A stretch of 51,480 nucleotides of DNA from an uncultured Clostridia bacterium (GCA_937894775.1 CALAXC010000320.1:1-51480), one strand, 5' to 3'. Shown: positions 33,977-41,942, counted from the stretch's first letter. Notes: generated by a model from the sequence alone, not told the origin. Made by a program: numbers and translations.

Positions 33977-35926
33977 TCAGCCTTCAAGCTCTTCATATAT
34001 TTCAAACAAGCGCTCTTCAAGAGCGTTCTTTTTTTCATCAAGCTCGGTAAGACGGTTATAATCATACGCCGCATCACCGTTTATTTCGGCATCTATCAAA
34101 GAAAGCTCCGCCTCTATCTTTTCAGCTTCTTTTTTAAGCTTTTCAATACGGCGCATAGCCTTTCTCGAATCGGCAATTTCTTTCTTGTTTTTCAAATACT
34201 GCTCTTTTGCCGAGCTCATTGAAGGCTGAGTTGCTTCTGCGAGATCACTCCTGCTCTGCTCTCTGCGTTCTCTCTCACGGCAAAGCTCGGCATACCCCTC
34301 GCCTACCTTTGGAACCGTAATATCATAAAATCCGCCGCCGTCAGAAACAGACTCCAAATCTATTATTCTTGTAGCCAGCTTTTCAATAAAATAACGGTCG
34401 TGAGAAACTATCACAACAGTTCCGTCATAGTTTTCAAGAGCTTCTTCAAGCGCCTCTCTTGAATCTATATCAAGATGGTTTGTAGGCTCGTCAAGAACAA
34501 GAAGATTTGTCCTTGAAAGAATAAGCTTTGAAAGAGTAAGCCTTGCCCTCTCGCCGCCGCTAAGCTCTCTGACACGCAAAAATACCGCATCTCCGAAAAA
34601 GCGGAAATGTGCCAGAGTATTTCTTATTTCAAGCTCGGTAAGATGCGGATATGCACTCCACAGCTCCTCAAGAACGGTATTGCTCGGTGTGAGGTTTTGA
34701 TTTTCCTGATCGTAATAACCGAGATCGACGTTATATCCCATCTCGATATACCCCGACGTCGGAAAAAGCTTTCCCAGCATAAGCTTTACAAGAGTAGACT
34801 TTCCGCTTCCGTTAGCTCCTACCAGGAAAAGACGGTCAAGACGGCGCACCCCAAAGCTTATATTTTGCAATATCAGCTTACTCTCGGAATAAGCAAAGGA
34901 AATACCGTAAAGATTCATTACCTCATTTCCGCTCGGAGAAGACGAAGCAAAGCTTATTTTCACTCCGCTCGGTGCATTCTCGGGCTTTTCAATCCTTTCC
35001 ATTTTATCGAGAAGCTTCTGACGGCTCTCCGCAGCAATAATATTACGTTCACGGTTCCAAGCTCTCTGCTGTGCAATATAAGCCTCCTGCCTTGCTATCT
35101 CTTTTTGCTGATTCTTATAATGTCGCTCGGCTATCTCACGGTCTATACGTCTTTGCTCAATACTTGCGGTATAGCCTCCGTTATAAAGCTTTGCGCGGTT
35201 ATTTTCAATACAGAGTGTTTTGTTTGCCACACGGTCAAGAAAATAACGGTCGTGCGAGATAACGAGTAAGCATTTTTTATAAGATGCCAAAAAGCTTTCA
35301 AGCCACAAAAGAGTTTCCATATCAAGATGGTTTGTAGGCTCGTCGAGCAAAAGAATATCAGGCTCACGGCAAAGCTCACGCGAAAGCGCAAGACGGGTTC
35401 GCTGTCCTCCGCTGAATGCCGAAAACGGTCTATTCTGTGCCTCACTGTCAAATCCCATCTTTAAAAGAGTTGACGCACATCTGCCTCTGAATTCAAGACC
35501 GCCCTCAGCAATAAACCTTTCATTAAGAGCCGAATATTCGCTCACCGCTCTGCCGTAGTTTTCCGACTCGGTATCTTCACCGTGAAGAATAATCTCAAGC
35601 TCGGAAAGCCTTTTTTCGATACGCAAAAGCTCGGGAAAAGAATTATACATTACCTCTATTGCGGTCATATTCTGTTCAACGTCGGAAAAAGCAGTTACAG
35701 CATCGTCTTGCTTTAATACACCGACGGTTTTTCCTTTTGAAATATAAACGGCTCCGCTATCCGGAATAAGCTCACCCAAGATAAGCTTAAAAAGAGTAGA
35801 TTTTCCCGAACCGTTTACACCTATAACACCAAGTCTGTCATTTTCTTCAAGTGAAAAAGAAACGTCGCGAAGAACGTTCTTAACTCCGAAAGAAAGCGAA
35901 AGACTCTCAACAGTTAATGCTATCAT
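33977..35926 (-). CDS. ABC-F family ATPase
   Basis: A 649-residue soluble protein with two ABC domains and no membrane helices. Domain 1 has GVNGSGKSTL (near 38), FSGGQRTRLALS and LLLDEPTNHLDMETL; domain 2 has VGANGSGKSTL, LSGGERARLTLSKL and LVLDEPTNHLDIDS. The charged linker between them is the ABC-F P-site-tRNA interaction motif region. A C-terminal coiled coil (about 560-649) resembles Uup/EttA-type members. These proteins bind the ribosome and act in translation; some give antibiotic protection, but sequence alone does not show that here. It lies 24 bases after the repressor gene. Confidence 0.92.
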   Translation of the reverse strand: MIALTVESLSLSFGVKNVLRDVSFSLEENDRLGVIGVNGSGKSTLFKLILGELIPDSGAVYISKGKTVGVLKQDDAVTAFSDVEQNMTAIEVMYNSFPELLRIEKRLSELEIILHGEDTESENYGRAVSEYSALNERFIAEGGLEFRGRCASTLLKMGFDSEAQNRPFSAFSGGQRTRLALSRELCREPDILLLDEPTNHLDMETLLWLESFLASYKKCLLVISHDRYFLDRVANKTLCIENNRAKLYNGGYTASIEQRRIDREIAERHYKNQQKEIARQEAYIAQQRAWNRERNIIAAESRQKLLDKMERIEKPENAPSGVKISFASSSPSGNEVMNLYGISFAYSESKLILQNISFGVRRLDRLFLVGANGSGKSTLVKLMLGKLFPTSGYIEMGYNVDLGYYDQENQNLTPSNTVLEELWSAYPHLTELEIRNTLAHFRFFGDAVFLRVRELSGGERARLTLSKLILSRTNLLVLDEPTNHLDIDSREALEEALENYDGTVVIVSHDRYFIEKLATRIIDLESVSDGGGFYDITVPKVGEGYAELCRERERREQSRSDLAEATQPSMSSAKEQYLKNKKEIADSRKAMRRIEKLKKEAEKIEAELSLIDAEINGDAAYDYNRLTELDEKKNALEERLFEIYEELEG

Positions 35927-35950
35927 TATTATATATCCTTGATACCTAAA

Positions 35951-36580
35951 TTATAATTTAATTTTTATTTCGCAGGCAACTCCCAAAATACGCGCCTCAC
36001 CAGATTCAAAATCATCGGTCGTAAGCTTTATCGGTGAATAAGCCTCATTTTCGGGAACAAGAAAAATATTCTTCTTAGCTCGTCTGAATCGCTTGACAGT
36101 TGCACTGTCACCGCCTACAAGACAAGCTACTATCTCACCGTCATTTGCATATTGCTGCTTATGGAAAAGAACAAGAGAGCCGTCGACCATTCCTATATTC
36201 TTCATACTGTCACCTTGAACTCGAAGATAAAAATATTCTTCTCTTTCGGATACGTCTGCATACTCATATCCTTCTACCGACTCATTGGTTATAATCGGCG
36301 AGCCTGCACGTATCTCTCCGATTATGGCTATTCGTTTTCCACGCTCATACACTTCATCGTTTTCTTTTTTTATGTCAAGCAGATCACTGTCACCCGTAAG
36401 CATATATTCAAGCGGAACGCAAAAATACTCAGCAATAAGCTTTATTTTATCAAGCTTTGGAACAGATCTTCCGCTTTTCCAATCACTGAAGGTAGATGCC
36501 GCTATCTTTGTTTCCTTAGCAACTCTGTAAACGGTGGTTTTGTTTATTTTTAATAAACTTTCAAAAATTTCGTAGTCCAT
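35951..36580 (-). CDS. LexA-like self-cleaving repressor (XRE HTH + S24 peptidase)
   Basis: A 209-residue regulator. Residues about 5-60 are an HTH_3-type DNA-binding domain (KTTVYRVAKETKIAASTFSD). Residues about 85-209 are an S24/LexA catalytic fold, with a putative Ala92-Gly93 cleavage site (RAGSP), nucleophile Ser125 (GDSM) and base Lys163 (TVKRF). The domain order and length fit a phage CI or SOS-type repressor. It could be inactivated by RecA-DNA filaments; that is family knowledge, not shown here. Motifs resembling its target lie in its own promoter region (36611-36736). It heads an operon with the ABC-F and luxS genes. Confidence 0.9.
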   Translation of the reverse strand: MDYEIFESLLKINKTTVYRVAKETKIAASTFSDWKSGRSVPKLDKIKLIAEYFCVPLEYMLTGDSDLLDIKKENDEVYERGKRIAIIGEIRAGSPIITNESVEGYEYADVSEREEYFYLRVQGDSMKNIGMVDGSLVLFHKQQYANDGEIVACLVGGDSATVKRFRRAKKNIFLVPENEAYSPIKLTTDDFESGEARILGVACEIKIKL

Positions 36581-36610
36581 TTATGACTCCTTTTGTGGAA
36601 ATAAACAAAT

Positions 36611-36628
36611 ATTTCGGAAATGCGAAAT
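36611..36628. promoter_or_regulatory. Operator candidate 1 (LexA-like repressor)
   Basis: ATTTCGGAAATGCGAAAT is an imperfect palindrome that shares the core CGGAAATGCG with two further sites. It lies upstream of the plus promoter and in the leader of the repressor gene, so binding could affect both directions. Confidence 0.5.
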
Positions 36629-36633
36629 ATATA

Positions 36634-36662
36634 TTGACAATAGTTCGGAAATCCGTTATAAT
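36634..36662 (+). promoter_or_regulatory. Rightward promoter with operator in its spacer
   Basis: TTGACA (36634-36639), 17-base spacer and TATAAT (36657-36662). The spacer contains TTCGGAAATCCG (36644-36655), with the palindrome CGGAAATCCG. A repressor bound there would block RNA polymerase. It drives the zinc-ribbon and sigma-region-4-like genes. Confidence 0.75.
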
Positions 36663-36677
36663 TTATTCAGTAAGACT

Positions 36678-36706
36678 ATTATATACTATAAAAAATAATT
36701 TGTCAA
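36678..36706 (-). promoter_or_regulatory. Leftward promoter of the repressor operon
   Basis: On the minus strand, TTGACA (36701-36706), a 17-base spacer and TATAAT (36678-36683). It faces the promoter at 36634-36662; the expected start points are only a few bases apart, so each polymerase must pass the other promoter. Confidence 0.75.
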
Positions 36707-36723
36707 TAGCTTTTTTATAATTA

Positions 36724-36736
36724 GCAAATGCGAAAT
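36724..36736. promoter_or_regulatory. Operator candidate 3
   Basis: GCAAATGCGAAAT shares AAATGCGAAAT with operator candidate 1 and overlaps the ATG of the 36728 gene. It lies about 18 bases upstream of the leftward -35 box. Confidence 0.4.
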
Positions 36737-36982
36737 AGTTTTACAAATAATAAAAAGAAAGGAGAAAAAGATCAAAGCTTGTGTGAATACTGTAAGGGAT
36801 TGATCTGCCCGCCAAGCTGTCCGAACTATACCGAGGATCCCCCTACTCTTTTCGGTGTAATTTGCGAATGCTTCAGGTGTGGAAGAAAAGTGTTTCGAGG
36901 CGAGGCATTTCAATACCGTAATAATGAATTTTTCTGCGGCAAATGTGCCGCTTTAGCGCATTTAACCCCAAGATTTTCTTGA
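36728..36982 (+). CDS. Small LIM-like zinc-ribbon protein
   Basis: An 84-residue protein with nine cysteines: Cys19, 22, 27, 31, 46, 48, 51, 70 and 73. Cys48-x2-Cys51 and Cys70-x2-Cys73 form a zinc ribbon; the first four (CEYC...CPPSC) may form a second site. The start is uncertain. The ATG at 36728 has no ribosome site and overlaps an operator-like motif. AAAGGAG at about 36758-36764 lies inside the frame and would better serve a TTG at 36779, at a rather long distance. No known function. It is driven by the rightward promoter opposite the repressor. Confidence 0.65.
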   Translation: MRNSFTNNKKKGEKDQSLCEYCKGLICPPSCPNYTEDPPTLFGVICECFRCGRKVFRGEAFQYRNNEFFCGKCAALAHLTPRFS

Positions 36983-37034
36983 TATGCGCCAAGAAAACCT
37001 ACCCACCCACAAAGAACAGTAAATAAGGAGAACA

Positions 37035-37433
37035 ATGAAGAGAAAAGAAAGACAACCGATAACCTCCTCAGAGCTTGACGACCTTAAAAATTATCTTTCG
37101 GGTTATAAGCTCTGCAAGGAGCTTTTACAGCTTGAACAATACGAACGTGAATTTATAGAGGACGGAAAAAGATGGGAAAACGAACGGCCGGGAGATCTTT
37201 CTCTGGCAAGAGCGCGTATGTTCGAGATACGCCAATTTATTCTTTTTCTTCCGAATACAAAAGAAAAAATACTTCTTTATATGCACTATATAGACTGTGA
37301 ACCGATAGAAAAATGCGGTGATATTATGAATATTTCAAGGAGCAGCGCATTCAGGTTAAAGCGAAGAGCACTAAGATTTGCCTTCGATTATTTCAATGCG
37401 CAAAAAAGCGCAAAAAAACTGCATTATGCCTGA
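37035..37433 (+). CDS. Sigma-70 region 4-like / ArpU-like regulator
   Basis: A 132-residue protein. The C-terminal half (about 75-125: KEKILLYMHYIDCEPIEKCG, then ISRSSAFRLKRRALRF) has the pattern of a sigma-70 region 4 helix-turn-helix, as in phage late regulators of the ArpU/RinA type. The N-terminal half is helical and charged and has no region 2. AAGGAG lies upstream of the ATG. It follows the zinc-ribbon gene by 52 bases and is probably in the same repressor-controlled transcript. With the LexA-like repressor it may be a phage or mobile-element remnant, though no integrase or structural gene is nearby. Confidence 0.7.
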   Translation: MKRKERQPITSSELDDLKNYLSGYKLCKELLQLEQYEREFIEDGKRWENERPGDLSLARARMFEIRQFILFLPNTKEKILLYMHYIDCEPIEKCGDIMNISRSSAFRLKRRALRFAFDYFNAQKSAKKLHYA

Positions 37434-37439
37434 ATTTGC

Positions 37440-37468
37440 TTGACAAAAAAGAAAAAAAGCGGTATAAT
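37440..37468 (+). promoter_or_regulatory. Promoter of mscL
   Basis: TTGACA (37440-37445), a 17-base spacer and TATAAT (37463-37468), both consensus. Confidence 0.88.
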
Positions 37469-37499
37469 CTATCTATAATAAAATAAAAAGGAGAACGCT

Positions 37500-38123
37500 A
37501 TGAAAAAATTTTTCGGTGAATTTAAAAAATTCATAACTCGCGGAAACATCGTAGATATGGCTGTCGGTGTTATCGTAGGTAGTTCGTTTACCGCAATCGT
37601 AAACGCTCTCAGCAACAATATTCTTAAGCCTATAATCAACTACATTCTCGCACTTATTCTCGGCAAAGATGCACTTTCGGGACTTTATACATATCTTGGA
37701 GATCCCGTCTACAAGACCGCAGTAAACGAAGCGGGTGAAACCATCATAACCGAAGAAATCGACCTTGCAAACTCTTTCTATATAGACTGGGGCGCATTTA
37801 TTCTCGCCATTATAAACTTCCTCATCGTCGCACTCGTTCTTTTCTGCATAGTTAAAACAATAAATTCTATCAGAGAGAATTCCGATAATCTCGAATCGAG
37901 AGCAAAGAAGTTTACAAAAGAAGACCGCAAGGCTATGAAGGCTCAGGGCATAAAGCCTACCAAAAAGAACATCGAGGTGTATCTTGCTCAAAAGAAACAA
38001 GCCGAAGAAGAAGCAAAAGCTAAAGCAGAGGCAGAAGCTAAGGCTAAAGCAGAGGCAGATCGCCTTGCTAATCCTACAACCGAGGATCTTCTCAAAGCTA
38101 TCCTTGAAGAAATGAAAAAATAA
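37500..38123 (+). CDS. mscL: Large-conductance mechanosensitive channel MscL
   Basis: A 207-residue membrane protein. The N-terminal block (FFGEFKKFITRGNIVDMAVGVIVG) and TM1 carry the family signature; TM2 is WGAFILAIINFLIVALVLFCIV (about 97-120). The protein releases solutes through a pentameric pore on osmotic downshift. MscL is usually 130-150 residues; here the loop between TM1 and TM2 is somewhat long, and the C-terminal tail (about 145-207) is a Lys/Glu/Ala-rich helix with KAKAEAEAKAKAEA repeats. AAAGGAG precedes the ATG. It is a single gene with its own consensus promoter. Confidence 0.94.
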   Translation: MKKFFGEFKKFITRGNIVDMAVGVIVGSSFTAIVNALSNNILKPIINYILALILGKDALSGLYTYLGDPVYKTAVNEAGETIITEEIDLANSFYIDWGAFILAIINFLIVALVLFCIVKTINSIRENSDNLESRAKKFTKEDRKAMKAQGIKPTKKNIEVYLAQKKQAEEEAKAKAEAEAKAKAEADRLANPTTEDLLKAILEEMKK

Positions 38124-38134
38124 AAAAGTCATGA

Positions 38135-38224
38135 CCACCAGCCGTGCTGGTGGCTTGCACTAGCCCCCGTGGGGCATTTCACACGCTGAGCCTATAGGCT
38201 CGTCGAAATATCCGCCACTTGCGG
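38135..38224. repeat. Cluster of short hairpins downstream of mscL
   Basis: CCACCAGC/GCTGGTGG (38135-38153), GCCCC/GGGGC (38164-38175), GAGCCTATAGGCTC (38188-38201) and CCGC/GCGG (38212-38224). An ATTTCAC linker (38176-38182), the same heptamer as in the array at 49988-50163, separates the second and third. Confidence 0.6.
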
Positions 38225-38261
38225 TACTCGCCCCACCGCCACAAATATGGTAACTATCTTT

Positions 38262-38380
38262 AGCCTCCCTTGTGTAAAGGGAGGTGGCACGGCGCGCCGT
38301 GACGGAGGGATTGTTTTATTTTGCCACGAGTACAACCCCTCAGTCAGCTGCGCTGACAGCTCCCCTTACACAGGGGAGCC
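38262..38380. mobile_element. MITE-like inverted-repeat element of about 120 bases
   Basis: The left end AGCCTCCCTTGTGTAAAGGG and the right end (reverse complement GGCTCCCCTGTGTAAGGGG) are imperfect terminal inverted repeats. Inside are CACGGCGCGCCGTG (38289-38302) and GTCAGC/GCTGAC (38343-38357). I recognise this as a non-coding repeat type common in intergenic regions of Ruminococcaceae and relatives. It has no coding capacity and would need a transposase in trans if it moves. Confidence 0.7.
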
Positions 38381-38421
38381 TTCCGCTGCGGCGGAAACTG
38401 TGCGAAGCTAAAGCTTTTTGG

Positions 38422-38446
38422 AACCACCAGCACTGCTGGTGGTTTT
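38422..38446 (+). terminator. Terminator of mscL, displaced by the repeat
   Basis: AACCACCAGC (38422-38431) pairs with GCTGGTGGTT (38435-38444) and is followed by TT. The stem arms match those of the hairpin at 38135-38153, on the other side of the inserted element. Confidence 0.6.
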
Positions 38447-38457
38447 CGTTTCACCAA

Positions 38458-38500
38458 TAAAAAATCCCCCGTCATCTTTGTTGCGATGACGGGGAAATTT
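38458..38500 (-). terminator. Terminator of the aspS-tmk-isomerase operon
   Basis: CCCCGTCATC (38467-38476) pairs with GATGACGGGG (38485-38494). On the minus strand it is followed by ATTTTTT. It lies just after the stop codon at 38504. Confidence 0.9.
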
Positions 38501-38503
38501 TTA

Positions 38504-39304
38504 TTATAACTGCTTTAAAACATCTATATTGATCTTCGCCGATTCAAGCTCGGTAAGATCGGGATCACGGTTATCCTGCTCAACAACGAGCCATTTAGCG
38601 CCAGATTCTATCGCTGTTCTCGCTATAGGCAAAACATCAAGTCTGCCTCTTTCAAAATTGCAAAAATCAAATGCTCCGCGCGGCTTTTGTATTTCAGGCG
38701 AATGAACAATCTCGTCATATCCTTCTTTTCCGTAGAAATTCTTTATATGAACCAGATCGCATCTGTTCTTAAATTTGCGCAAATAGCTTTCAGCCTCACC
38801 TACCTCAAGCTCCATCCAAGCAGTATCTATTTCGGGTTGAAGCTCACCCTCATCCATACTCTCAAAAAGCCATTCGTAAAGACGTTTACCCTCATACTCG
38901 ATCATTTCATAGCTGTGATTGTGATATAAAAACTGAATTCCGTGCTCACGAAGTCGGGCACTTATTTTTTTCAAATTATCGTAAACGCCCTCGTGCTCTT
39001 CTCCACCCTTATGAAACTCACGGTGCATAGTTGAAATAGCAACGTATTTGCATCCCAAAGCAACACATTCATCTATTTTTTCATCCATATTATCGCGGAG
39101 TTGAACGTAAGGTACGTGAGCAGAAAGAGGAACGAGTCCTATTTTTTCACACATAGCACGAATTTCTTCGGGTTTCTTTCCGTAAAGCCCTGCAAATTCA
39201 ACGCCGCTGTATCCCATTTTTTTAAGAGCCTTAAGAGTTCCCTCTATATCTTCAGAGGCAGCGTCTCTGACAGAAAAAAGCTGAATAGCTATCGGTAATT
39301 TCAT
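38504..39304 (-). CDS. Sugar phosphate isomerase/epimerase-like TIM-barrel protein
   Basis: A 266-residue member of the xylose-isomerase-like TIM-barrel family (AP endonuclease 2 fold). It shows IQLFSVRD at the start, GYSGVEFAGLYG, LYHNHSYEM with a metal-binding His, PEIDTAWMELEVG with Glu/Asp ligands, and LVVEQDN at the end. Members act on myo-inositol, hydroxypyruvate or keto-sugars; the substrate cannot be told here. It starts 4 bases after the tmk stop codon and so is coupled to it. Confidence 0.88.
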   Translation of the reverse strand: MKLPIAIQLFSVRDAASEDIEGTLKALKKMGYSGVEFAGLYGKKPEEIRAMCEKIGLVPLSAHVPYVQLRDNMDEKIDECVALGCKYVAISTMHREFHKGGEEHEGVYDNLKKISARLREHGIQFLYHNHSYEMIEYEGKRLYEWLFESMDEGELQPEIDTAWMELEVGEAESYLRKFKNRCDLVHIKNFYGKEGYDEIVHSPEIQKPRGAFDFCNFERGRLDVLPIARTAIESGAKWLVVEQDNRDPDLTELESAKINIDVLKQL

Positions 39305-39308
39305 AATA

Positions 39309-39932
39309 TCACTCCACGACTCTTTTTATTATTTCGAATATCTCATTAGATATTTCTTCAAGCGAACGGCTTGCATCGACCTTGAAGATACGCTCGCCCT
39401 CGCGGTTAAGATCGTCTATGACCGAATGGAAAGCCGCTCTTACACCGCTGAGTGTTTCAAGATTTTCATATATCTCAACGCTTTCGCGTCCTTTAGAAAT
39501 TCTTTGTAAGCTCTGCTCAGGCGTAAGATCAAGATATATGCAAACGTCAGGCGTACGGATATCGGGACATCCGATATTCATATTGCGAACCCAAGTATAA
39601 TCGGTAGCACGTCCTTGATACGCAAGAGAAGAATAATAATATCTGTCGGATATTACCGTTTCACCTTTTGCAAGATGCTCGTTGATCTCTCCGTTATGCA
39701 CTATTCTGTCAAGAACAAACATCGTCGCCATCTCACATTCACTTTTGGGTTCAGCACCCGAAAGCGCGCGGCGCAAAGCCTTTCCGCTCTCAAAATTCGA
39801 GGGCTCGGCGGTGGTATGCACCTTCCCGCCGTTTTCCTCGATCTTTTTCGCAAGAAGCTCTATCTGCGTAGTTTTTCCCGCACCGTCTATTCCTTCAAAA
39901 ACTATAAACAGTCCTTTGTTAAATTCTTTCAT
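39309..39932 (-). CDS. tmk: Thymidylate kinase
   Basis: A 207-residue dTMP kinase. The P-loop is FEGIDGAGKTTQIE (near 13), the DR motif region reads VISDRYYYSSLAYQG, and the LID region is RISKGRESVEIYE. It phosphorylates dTMP to dTDP with ATP. It is placed between aspS (36-base gap) and the isomerase gene. Upstream is a weak AAAGGA site. Confidence 0.95.
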   Translation of the reverse strand: MKEFNKGLFIVFEGIDGAGKTTQIELLAKKIEENGGKVHTTAEPSNFESGKALRRALSGAEPKSECEMATMFVLDRIVHNGEINEHLAKGETVISDRYYYSSLAYQGRATDYTWVRNMNIGCPDIRTPDVCIYLDLTPEQSLQRISKGRESVEIYENLETLSGVRAAFHSVIDDLNREGERIFKVDASRSLEEISNEIFEIIKRVVE

Positions 39933-39968
39933 TTTTTATCCTTTACTCAAGCATTGTGCTCGTAAAAT

Positions 39969-41771
39969 TTACTCGTTATCCGCGCTCGGAGCAACTATAG
40001 CAAGTCCAAGCTCTGCAAGTGCCGAAGACTCGGGCTCGGAAGGACATCTCGTCATAAGCTCGGATGCATTCTGCACCTTCGGGAAAGCAATAACGTCACG
40101 AATATCCTCAAGTCCCAAAAGCAAGGTAACAAGACGGTCAAGACCGAACGCAAGTCCACCGTGAGGCGGTACACCGTAGCGGAATGCCTCGAGAAGATAG
40201 CCAAACTTTTCTTTTGCTTCCTCCGCAGTCATTCCAAGAACCTCAAACATCTTGGACTGTATAGCAGAATCGTATATACGGATAGATCCGCCGCCAAGCT
40301 CTGTTCCGTTAAGAACTATATCATAAGCCTTTGCACGTACTCTGCCGGGATCGCTGTCAATATACTGAAGATCCTCATCCATAGGAGAGGTAAAGGGATG
40401 GTGCTTAGCATAAAATCTTCCGTCCTCCTCGCTATACTCAAGAAGCGGGAATTCGGTTACCCACAAGAACTTAAAGTCAAACGGATCAAGAAGTCCGAGA
40501 CGCTTTGCGCACTCACATCTGAGCGCACCGAGAGAGTCGAACACAACGTTATTTTTATCTGCAACGATAAGAACAAGGTCGCCCGCTTCAAGACCTACAG
40601 CGCTCTTGATAGCATCGTTTTCCGCATCGGTAAGGAACTTCGCATAAGATGAAGAAATATCTCCGTTTTCAGCATACTTAAGCCAAGCCAACCCCTTTGC
40701 ACGGTAGGACTTAACAAATTCAACAAGCGAATCTATCTCCTTACGCGAGAACTTTGCACCGCCCTTTACGTTGATGGCTCTTACAGAACCACCGTTCTCA
40801 ATTGCGCCTGCAAACACTTTAAATCCGCAATCCTTAAGACAAGCAGAAAGATCGCAAAGCTCAAATCCAAAACGGATATCGGGCTTATCAGAGCCAAAAC
40901 GCTCCATAGCTTCAGCGTAAGGCATACGAATAAAATCATCTTTATAGTCGATGCCCATATAATTTTTCAAAACGTATTTAAGGAATCCTTCGTGAACCTT
41001 CATTACGTCATCTGCGGTAACAAAGCTCATCTCGGTATCGAGCTGTGTAAACTCAGGCTGACGGTCAGCTCTTAGGTCCTCATCACGGAAGCATCTTGCT
41101 ATCTGGAAATAACGGTCAAAGCCCGAAACCATAAGAAGTTGCTTGTAAAGCTGGGGCGACTGAGGAAGAGCATAAAATTTGCCCTTATGAACTCTTGAAG
41201 GAATAAGATAGTCTCTTGCTCCCTCAGGAGTAGGCTTACAAAGATTAGGGGTTTCGATATCTATAAATCCGTTCTCCGCATAGTAATCTCTCGCAAGCTT
41301 TGAGATCGTTGAACGTGCGATTATATTTCTCTGCATATCGGGACGGCGAAGGTCAAGATAACGGTGACGCAAACGAAGCTCCGCGTTTACCTTACTCCCC
41401 TCTACTATCTCAAACGGAGGTGTTTCAGCTGACGAAAGTATCTTGAATTCGTCTACTGCGATCTCGATCTTTCCTGTAGGAATATTTTTATTTACCGCAG
41501 CTTCTCCGCGAAGACGTACTACACCCTTTGCAAGAAGTACAAATTCCGCTCTTACCGAAAAAGCCTTGTCAAATATCTCTCTGTCGGTCTTATCGTCAAA
41601 AGCGAGCTGAAGGATTCCCGTTCTGTCACGAAGATCGATAAAGATAAGTGCGCCGAGATCTCTCTGCTTCTGCGCCCACCCCATAACACAAACACGCTCT
41701 CCAACGTTGTTTTCATTAAGCGCGGCACAAAGATGTGTACGCTTGTCGTTTGCCGTTAAAAATTCTGCCAT
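39969..41771 (-). CDS. aspS: Aspartyl-tRNA synthetase
   Basis: A 600-residue class II synthetase of bacterial type. The N-terminal OB-fold (about 18-110: VCVMGWAQKQRDLGALIFIDLRD) binds the anticodon. Motif 2 is in FQIARCFRDEDLRADRQPEFTQLD, LPQSPQLYKQLL is the AspRS-typical loop, the GAD domain lies in the middle (about 300-410), and motif 3 is GLAFGLDRLVTLLLG. It may be discriminating or non-discriminating for Asn-tRNA; sequence does not decide it. It heads the operon with tmk. Confidence 0.97.
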   Translation of the reverse strand: MAEFLTANDKRTHLCAALNENNVGERVCVMGWAQKQRDLGALIFIDLRDRTGILQLAFDDKTDREIFDKAFSVRAEFVLLAKGVVRLRGEAAVNKNIPTGKIEIAVDEFKILSSAETPPFEIVEGSKVNAELRLRHRYLDLRRPDMQRNIIARSTISKLARDYYAENGFIDIETPNLCKPTPEGARDYLIPSRVHKGKFYALPQSPQLYKQLLMVSGFDRYFQIARCFRDEDLRADRQPEFTQLDTEMSFVTADDVMKVHEGFLKYVLKNYMGIDYKDDFIRMPYAEAMERFGSDKPDIRFGFELCDLSACLKDCGFKVFAGAIENGGSVRAINVKGGAKFSRKEIDSLVEFVKSYRAKGLAWLKYAENGDISSSYAKFLTDAENDAIKSAVGLEAGDLVLIVADKNNVVFDSLGALRCECAKRLGLLDPFDFKFLWVTEFPLLEYSEEDGRFYAKHHPFTSPMDEDLQYIDSDPGRVRAKAYDIVLNGTELGGGSIRIYDSAIQSKMFEVLGMTAEEAKEKFGYLLEAFRYGVPPHGGLAFGLDRLVTLLLGLEDIRDVIAFPKVQNASELMTRCPSEPESSALAELGLAIVAPSADNE

Positions 41772-41844
41772 AACGTATTATCTTTCCTTTTCTGTTTCTT
41801 TATTTTAAGTTTTAGATTAAAATTCTACATAAAAAACCAATATA

Positions 41845-41873
41845 ATTATACACATAAAATTGTCAAAAGTCAA
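41845..41873 (-). promoter_or_regulatory. Promoter of the aspS operon
   Basis: On the minus strand, TTGACT (41868-41873), a 17-base spacer and TATAAT (41845-41850). I see no T-box leader for aspS here. Confidence 0.75.
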
Positions 41874-41942
41874 GGCTTTTAGCATCTCAAGAAATCTTTT
41901 TTTCAAATAATCTCTTTTATGCTTTTTTGGAATGTTTTGTTA

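Noticed and set aside
33977..35926. Antibiotic resistance assignment for the ABC-F protein
   Set aside because: The family includes housekeeping and resistance members; nothing in the sequence or neighbourhood supports resistance.
35951..37433. Intact prophage
   Set aside because: A CI-like repressor and an ArpU-like protein are present, but there is no integrase, terminase, capsid, tail or lysis gene and flanking genes are housekeeping. At most it is a remnant.
37473..38138. Long minus-strand frame of 221 residues opposite mscL
   Set aside because: It has Cys/Phe-rich composition, no ribosome site, and lies fully antisense to a clear MscL; it is a shadow frame.
41772..41850. T-box leader for aspS
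   Set aside because: The leader after the predicted promoter is short, and I see no T-box sequence or specifier stem.
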